A stretch of DNA of 64,000 bases from Rhizobium tropici CIAT 899. GTDB taxonomy: Bacteria; Pseudomonadota; Alphaproteobacteria; Rhizobiales; Rhizobiaceae. Below are positions 59,505 through 64,000 of this stretch, one piece after another. The number at the start of each line of letters is the position of its first letter. Positions within the stretch are counted from its first letter, which is position 1. Position numbers and translations under genes: made by a program. The notes below the pieces were generated by a model. The model had not been told where the DNA came from. It did not search any database and worked only from the letters and a program-made list of their open reading frames with translations. Where the stretch lies: NCBI RefSeq assembly GCF_000330885.1, contig NC_020059.1, positions 2,717,001 through 2,781,000 on the forward strand, given 5' to 3'.

Positions 59505-61217
59505 TCAGAAAAGGAAATATCGCTGCGCCATCGGCAGCACGGTTGCCGGTTCGCAGGTCAGAAGCTCGCCATCGGCACGCACTTCATAGGTTTCCGGGTC
59601 CACCTCGATATGCGGCGTCAGGCTGTTATGGATCATCGATGCCTTGGAAATGCCGCCGCGCGTGTTCCGAACGGGCAGCAGCGTCTTGGCGACACCAAGC
59701 TTGGCGGCAAGTCCCGCATCGAACGCAGCCTGAGAAACGAAGGTCACCGACGAATTCGTGCGATTCTTGCCATAAGCGCCGAACATCGGCCGGTAGTGCA
59801 TCGGTTGCGGCGTCGGAATAGAGGCATTCGGGTCGCCCATCGGTGCTGCGGCGATCGAGCCGCCGATCAGCACCATCTCCGGCTTCACGCCGAAGAAAGC
59901 CGGGTTCCAGAGCACCAGATCGGCGCGCTTGCCGACCTCGATCGAACCGACCTCATGGCTGACGCCATGCGCGATCGCCGGGTTGATCGTATATTTGGCG
60001 ATGTAGCGCTTCGCGCGGAAATTATCGTTGTCGCCTACCTCCTGTGCCAGGCGGCCGCGCTGGCGTTTCATCTTGTCGGCAGTCTGCCAGGTACGGATCG
60101 CCACTTCGCCGACACGGCCCATCGCCTGGCTGTCGGAGGAAATGATCGAAAAGGCGCCGATATCGTGGAGAATATCTTCGGCTGCGATCGTTTCCTTGCG
60201 GATACGGCTTTCGGCAAAGGCGATATCCTCCGGGATCGACGGCGACAGGTGATGGCAGACCATCAGCATGTCCAGATGCTCGGCGATCGTATTAACCGTA
60301 TAGGGCCGCGTCGGGTTAGTCGAGGACGGGATGACGTTCGACTGGCCGCAGATCTTGATGATATCTGGCGCATGGCCGCCGCCCGCGCCTTCCGTGTGGA
60401 AGGCGTGAATGGTGCGACCCTTGATGGCACCGATCGTATCCTCCACGAAGCCGCTTTCATTCAATGTATCCGTGTGGATCATCACCTGCACATCATACTC
60501 GTCCGCAACGCTGAGGCAGCAATCGATCGCCGCCGGCGTCGTGCCCCAATCCTCATGCAGCTTGAGCGCGCAGGCGCCGCCAAGCACCATTTCCTCCAGT
60601 GCGGCCGGCACGGAGGCATTGCCCTTGGCGGAAAGGCCGATATTCATCGGAAAGGCGTCGAAGGATTCGATCATCCGCGCCAGATGCCACGGTCCCGGCG
60701 TGCAGGTCGTTGCCAGCGTGCCATGCGCCGGCCCGGTGCCGCCTCCAAGCATGGTGGTGACGCCCGACATCAGGGCTTCCTCGATCTGCTGCGGGCAGAT
60801 GAAGTGAATATGGCTGTCCATGCCACCGGCGGTGACGATCTTCCCCTCACCCGCAATCGCCTCCGTGCCGGGTCCGACGATGATATTGACATTGGGCTGC
60901 ATATCCGGATTTCCGGCCTTGCCGATTGCGACAATGCGGCCGTCCCTCAGGCCGATATCCGCCTTGACGATTCCCCAATGATCAAGGATGAGCGCATTCG
61001 TAATGACTGTATCGACGGCGCCGCCGGCGCGCGTCACCTGGCTCTGTCCCATGCCGTCACGGATGACCTTGCCGCCGCCGAACTTCACCTCCTCGCCATA
61101 GGTGGTGAAATCCTTCTCCACTTCGATGAACAATTCGGTATCTGCCAGACGAACCTTGTCGCCGACAGTCGGTCCGAACATGTTGGCATAGGCGGCACGA
61201 GAAATCTTGTAGGGCAT
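59505..61217 (-). CDS. ureC: urease subunit alpha UreC
   Basis: A 570-residue catalytic subunit that hydrolyses urea to ammonia and carbamate. The dinickel site is intact: H136 and H138 in GGMDSHIHF, the carbamylated K219 in [12 protein letters not shown]248 in MIHTDTL, H274 in AFHTEGAG, and D362 in SSDSQAMG. The mobile flap has Cys321-His322-His323 (MVCHHLSP). Length matches bacterial UreC. Preceded 3 bp upstream by an unusual GT29-like gene rather than ureB. Confidence 0.97.
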   Translation of the reverse strand: MPYKISRAAYANMFGPTVGDKVRLADTELFIEVEKDFTTYGEEVKFGGGKVIRDGMGQSQVTRAGGAVDTVITNALILDHWGIVKADIGLRDGRIVAIGKAGNPDMQPNVNIIVGPGTEAIAGEGKIVTAGGMDSHIHFICPQQIEEALMSGVTTMLGGGTGPAHGTLATTCTPGPWHLARMIESFDAFPMNIGLSAKGNASVPAALEEMVLGGACALKLHEDWGTTPAAIDCCLSVADEYDVQVMIHTDTLNESGFVEDTIGAIKGRTIHAFHTEGAGGGHAPDIIKICGQSNVIPSSTNPTRPYTVNTIAEHLDMLMVCHHLSPSIPEDIAFAESRIRKETIAAEDILHDIGAFSIISSDSQAMGRVGEVAIRTWQTADKMKRQRGRLAQEVGDNDNFRAKRYIAKYTINPAIAHGVSHEVGSIEVGKRADLVLWNPAFFGVKPEMVLIGGSIAAAPMGDPNASIPTPQPMHYRPMFGAYGKNRTNSSVTFVSQAAFDAGLAAKLGVAKTLLPVRNTRGGISKASMIHNSLTPHIEVDPETYEVRADGELLTCEPATVLPMAQRYFLF

Positions 61218-61220
61218 GGA

Positions 61221-61865
61221 TCAGTCTCCTTCGGAGGCAGAGATGAGGTTCGTGGCAGCAAGGCGCCTGAGGCGACCGAGGGAAACATAAGCATCCACCA
61301 GCTGCTTCTCGACGGCAAACGGATGTTCCTCCCAGCCTGTGTGGCTGAAACCGGTAATGGCAATATCGTCGTCGGGATGGCGTGACATCACATCGGCGAT
61401 CACGATCATACCGCTGCTCGGCACGATGTAGGAGCCGGGATCGTAATCCGCCAGCGCCGCATCGACGCCTTCGTGAATGGCTCGGTCGATCACCACATGC
61501 TGTTTACCTGTGGCCTGGCAAAACGCGGTGAACTGATCTGTATAATCATCGCAGAAATCGTCGAGCTCGGGATGCGAGATCGCCAAAGATGCGCGCAGCT
61601 CAGAGAATTTGTCTGGATCACGCACGCTCCAGATTTCCGATGCGGCAGCGACGGCAGGGCTCTTGCGCCACTCCGCCGAGCCGAGCATGGCGCGGGCCGG
61701 CCGGCCTGTGTTGCAGACAGCGACGACATCGGTTCGCCTGCCACCGGCTCCCATCGATCGACAATCGTTGAAACGGATCACGAGATCTGCGGCATCGATG
61801 ACGGCGCCTGCACCGGCCGCAATCTCACCATTGCCGACGATCATCACGTGGCGCCTGGAATTCAC
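61221..61865 (-). CDS. GT29 sialyltransferase-like protein in the urease cluster
   Basis: A 214-residue protein. The first 35 residues (VMIVGNGEIAAGAGAVIDAADLVIRFNDCR) resemble the sialyltransferase L-motif of glycosyltransferase family 29, VGNG followed by D-VIR-N. A later YIVPSSGMIVIADVMSR fits the S-motif position and GFSHTGWEEHPFAVEKQLV the C-terminal motif with a histidine. No signal peptide is seen, so it is cytosolic. It overlaps the LprI-like gene (ATGA) and is 3 bp from ureC. Rhizobial genomes carry such genes as urease operon accessory proteins; the function is not known to me. Confidence 0.7.
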   Translation of the reverse strand: MNSRRHVMIVGNGEIAAGAGAVIDAADLVIRFNDCRSMGAGGRRTDVVAVCNTGRPARAMLGSAEWRKSPAVAAASEIWSVRDPDKFSELRASLAISHPELDDFCDDYTDQFTAFCQATGKQHVVIDRAIHEGVDAALADYDPGSYIVPSSGMIVIADVMSRHPDDDIAITGFSHTGWEEHPFAVEKQLVDAYVSLGRLRRLAATNLISASEGD

Positions 61866-62296
61866 TGACTAGCCTCCGGCCCATCAGCAAGATCCTTCAA
61901 TTCCTTGGTCCGCGTCTTGGTCAGCTCCGCCTTGCAGCCGGAGACGAGCATGGGCTCCATCGAGCCGCCGCGGGCCTGAAAGCCTTGCGCCTCACATTGC
62001 CCATCGCGATAATCCACCCAGGCACGTTGCGCCTTGATGAGCGCCTTTTCAGCGCCCTTCATGTCGTTATCGAGATCAGCATCGATCGCGACCATCGCGG
62101 CGCGCGTTTTCTTATATTGCGCGTTCAACGCCTTGTCGGCCGTGTCGAACTCGAGAGCGGCGCAAATGTTGAGGTCCGTCTGCGCCTCGGCTTTGGCGCA
62201 ATCGATCTTCGGCTCGTCCAGATTGTTCTGCGCAAAGGCAGGACCGCAGATCAGGGCTGCAGCAAGAGCGACAGCGGCGGGCGCAAGCAATTTCAT
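61862..62296 (-). CDS. LprI-like (DUF1311) periplasmic protein
   Basis: A 144-residue secreted protein. The ATG at 62296 follows ccggggg and gives the signal MKLLAPAAVALAAALICGPA, cleaved after AFA. The mature part matches the lysozyme-inhibitor LprI/DUF1311 pattern, with paired cysteines (IDCAKAEAQTDLNICAA) and KAQRAWVDYRDGQCEAQG, which ends in a third. It sits between ureB and the GT29-like gene. Why a lysozyme-inhibitor-like protein should be in a urease operon is unclear. Confidence 0.8.
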   Translation of the reverse strand: MKLLAPAAVALAAALICGPAFAQNNLDEPKIDCAKAEAQTDLNICAALEFDTADKALNAQYKKTRAAMVAIDADLDNDMKGAEKALIKAQRAWVDYRDGQCEAQGFQARGGSMEPMLVSGCKAELTKTRTKELKDLADGPEASQ

Positions 62297-62311
62297 CGAC
62301 ACCCCCGGAAG

Positions 62312-62617
62312 CTAGAGCTTGCCCATGACCTGCTGACGGAAGCCATAGACTTCACGCTTGCCCGACAGCGGGATCAGAGTGACCGAGCGTGTCTGCCCAG
62401 GCTCGAAGCGCACGGCGGTACCGGCGGGAATATCGAGCCGCATGCCCCTTGCCTTGTCGCGGTCGAAAGACAGTCCGCCATTGGTCTCGGCGAAATGATA
62501 ATGGCTGCCGACCTGAACCGGCCGGTCGCCCGTATTGGAAACCTCAAGCGTTGTGGTCGGCGCTCCGACGTTGAGTTCGATGTCGCCGCTTGCGGCAATA
62601 ATTTCACCTGGAATCAT
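62312..62617 (-). CDS. ureB: urease subunit beta UreB
   Basis: A 101-residue subunit starting [16 protein letters not shown], the standard UreB N-terminus; aggagag precedes this ATG, so an in-frame start at 62638 is rejected. Further marks are [17 protein letters not shown] and [14 protein letters not shown]. It forms the trimeric urease core with UreA and UreC. Gene order ureB-LprI-GT29-ureC is interrupted compared with compact urease operons. Confidence 0.95.
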   Translation of the reverse strand: MIPGEIIAASGDIELNVGAPTTTLEVSNTGDRPVQVGSHYHFAETNGGLSFDRDKARGMRLDIPAGTAVRFEPGQTRSVTLIPLSGKREVYGFRQQVMGKL

Positions 62618-62627
62618 GGTTCTCTCC

Positions 62628-62882
62628 TCATGCGGCATGGACGGGCGCGCATCCCTCAGCTTTCAGAACACGTTTTGTCGAAGCGGGATATTTGGCGAGC
62701 AAGGCCGCCGGGCGGATTGGACGCTGCGCGAAGTCACCGCCGCAGTTCGGGCAGACACCGCCCAATACGGTATCGACGCACTCGACACAGAAGGTGCACT
62801 CGAAGGTGCAGATCATAGCCTCCTGGCTTTCCGGCGGCAGATCCCTGTCGCAGCATTCGCAATTTGGCCTCAGCTCCAGCAT
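62628..62882 (-). CDS. DUF1272 zinc-ribbon-like protein
   Basis: An 84-residue protein starting [19 protein letters not shown], with eight or more cysteines in pairs (CECC, CTFCVEC, CPNCGG), the DUF1272 layout, probably binding zinc. It lies 7 bp after ureA and 10 bp before ureB. Members occur widely in proteobacteria, function unknown. An in-frame start at 62960 lies within ureA and is unlikely. Confidence 0.8.
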   Translation of the reverse strand: MLELRPNCECCDRDLPPESQEAMICTFECTFCVECVDTVLGGVCPNCGGDFAQRPIRPAALLAKYPASTKRVLKAEGCAPVHAA

Positions 62883-62889
62883 GGCAACC

Positions 62890-63192
62890 TCATCGGATGG
62901 GTTCGTGGACCGTGACGAGCTTGGTGCCGTCGGGGAAAGTCGCCTCGACCTGAACGTCATGGATCATCTCGGCAACGCCTTCCATCACCTGATCGCGCGT
63001 GATGACATGGGCGCCGGTCTCCATCAACTCAGCGACCGGGCGGCCATCGCGTGCGCCTTCGACCACGAAATCGGTAATCAGCGCAATGGCTTCGGGATGA
63101 TTGAGCTTCACGCCGCGCTCAAGCCGCCGCCGCGCCACCATCGCCGCCATCGAAATCAGCAGCTTGTCTTTTTCTCTCGGAGTGAGGTTCAT
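62890..63192 (-). CDS. ureA: urease subunit gamma UreA
   Basis: A 100-residue subunit with the full UreA sequence pattern: [48 protein letters not shown] and [14 protein letters not shown] at the end. It forms the urease heterotrimer with UreB and UreC. It follows ureD by 31 bp and precedes the DUF1272 gene. Confidence 0.96.
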   Translation of the reverse strand: MNLTPREKDKLLISMAAMVARRRLERGVKLNHPEAIALITDFVVEGARDGRPVAELMETGAHVITRDQVMEGVAEMIHDVQVEATFPDGTKLVTVHEPIR

Positions 63193-63223
63193 CGCCTACC
63201 TATGTGATTGCTGTTTGCTCAAT

Positions 63224-64000
63224 TTACAGATTCCAGACTTTCGGCACAGGCGCTCCGTCGCGCAAGGCGGAAATGATCGGGATGAGGATTTTTCTGAGCG
63301 CGAAACCATCGGCGGCGGCGAGCCGCACGACGAGCTTCTCGCCCCAGTGGCTGGCGCCCCCCTTATGGGTTTCGAGGAGCGGCCTGATACGGCCGAGATA
63401 GGTCTCGGCCAGTGGCCCGACATAAAGCAAGGTCGCAAAGGCCACCTGACCGTCAAGCACGGCCATCTTCGCCGTCAACGCGGCGATATCGCCATCCAGC
63501 CGCAGCTCCTCGGCATGAACCAGCCGTCCGCCGCGGCGGATGCGCCAGCGATCGCGGAACAGCCCCTGCTCCATCGTCTCGCCCATGGCTTTGCGCCCAA
63601 GCAGGATCGCCTCGACGGCAAGGAATTCGGCCGCATCGTCAAGTTCGACATTCAGCACACGCGAAAGCGAGGCGCGGTCGAACAGGATGGTCTCCTGCGG
63701 CAACCAATCGACACGGGCGCCATGGCCAACCTTAATGGACGTTTCGACCTCTGCCGTATCGGCCGAAGCCTTGTAGATCTTCTCGCAGGCCTGCGTGGTC
63801 ACATCGATGCGTGTACCCGGCGCGGCGGAAATGCTCCAATCCATGCGGTCGCCGCCGGTCAGGCCGCCGGCCGTATTGATAACGACGGCCTCCATGGAAT
63901 GATCGAAAGTTTCCGGCAGCCTGATCTTGGCCGCGCCCTCCTGAAAGAGCTCGGAAAGGCGCGTGCGGCCGCCAAGCGACTTCGCCGCAAGATGGCCGCG
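63224..64000 (-). CDS. ureD: urease accessory protein UreD (5' end beyond the window)
   Basis: The frame runs off the right edge, so the N-terminus is missing; 258 residues are visible. Family marks are [37 protein letters not shown] and [21 protein letters not shown]. UreD is the scaffold on which UreF and UreG assemble to load nickel into urease. It is the first urease gene in the cluster. Confidence 0.93.
   Translation of the reverse strand, partial: RGHLAAKSLGGRTRLSELFQEGAAKIRLPETFDHSMEAVVINTAGGLTGGDRMDWSISAAPGTRIDVTTQACEKIYKASADTAEVETSIKVGHGARVDWLPQETILFDRASLSRVLNVELDDAAEFLAVEAILLGRKAMGETMEQGLFRDRWRIRRGGRLVHAEELRLDGDIAALTAKMAVLDGQVAFATLLYVGPLAETYLGRIRPLLETHKGGASHWGEKLVVRLAAADGFALRKILIPIISALRDGAPVPKVWNL

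Noticed and set aside
59610..61385. 591-residue open frame on the plus strand
   Set aside because: It is antisense to ureC with its complete active site, and is composed of Arg/Asp/Gly-rich sequence.
1..64000. tRNA, rRNA, CRISPR, prophage, insertion sequences, replication origin
   Set aside because: Scanning by eye found no cloverleaf, spaced direct repeats, transposase or integrase motifs, or origin-like clusters; small RNAs without sequence hallmarks could still be missed.

Overview
The window reads as chromosomal DNA of an alphaproteobacterium of the Rhizobium group. It is GC-rich, with long spurious antisense frames. It carries several rhizobial hallmarks: an hmuPSTUV heme-uptake operon, the PhyR-NepR-EcfG general stress module, thuAB-type sugar genes, a rhizobial-style urease cluster with extra genes, and a short interspersed repeat seen twice. 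I see no rRNA, tRNA, insertion sequence, prophage or CRISPR array. The assignment rests on gene content only.

Layout. 1-9.4 kb: the end of an RpiR regulator, a small membrane-protein pair, a histidine phosphatase, a phytanoyl-CoA-type dioxygenase facing an AraC regulator, a low-GC lipoprotein, a MocR regulator facing an FMN-binding protein, GNAT enzymes (one frameshifted) and a fatty-acid-hydroxylase-type membrane enzyme. 9.6-13.9 kb: a 1107-residue fusion of 2-oxoacid dehydrogenase E1 alpha and beta, a lipoyl domain and a KAS III ketosynthase, convergent with an LpxO-like hydroxylase. 14.3-15.9 kb: a CLC antiporter behind a crcB fluoride riboswitch. 16-27.5 kb: a methyltransferase, thuAB, an SMR pump with a TetR regulator, and a sugar ABC importer with an isomerase and a dehydrogenase, divergent from a LacI regulator with a perfect operator between them.

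27.6-35.6 kb: a truncated hemoglobin, then heme/iron genes. These are an IsdG-like heme monooxygenase, a DUF2325 protein, TonB with a secreted partner, and hmuP-hmuS-hmuT-hmuU-hmuV. Two TGA-N9-TCA sites of the RirA type lie in the promoter regions. 35.6-39.8 kb: the general stress response. Sigma-EcfG-type promoters (GGAAC-N16/17-CGTT) precede a DUF883 gene, phyR and a HWE-like histidine kinase. The -35 elements of the phyR promoter and the near-consensus nepR-ecfG promoter form one inverted repeat.

40.2-51.4 kb: reductive pyrimidine catabolism. preT and preA (dihydropyrimidine dehydrogenase), a RutR-like regulator with a matching operator, an N-carbamoyl amidohydrolase, dihydropyrimidinase and an NMT1-type ABC importer form an uptake-and-degradation pathway. 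51.8-56.3 kb: an RND efflux adaptor and pump without an outer-membrane channel. 56.4-64 kb: a minus-strand urease cluster, ureD(partial)-ureA-DUF1272-ureB-LprI-like-GT29-like-ureC-GGDEF-ureE-ureF-ureG.

The points most worth a second look are the E1-lipoyl-KAS III fusion, the fluoride riboswitch with its CLC antiporter, the sialyltransferase-like and diguanylate cyclase genes inside the urease cluster, and repeats that supply the stop codons of neighbouring genes.
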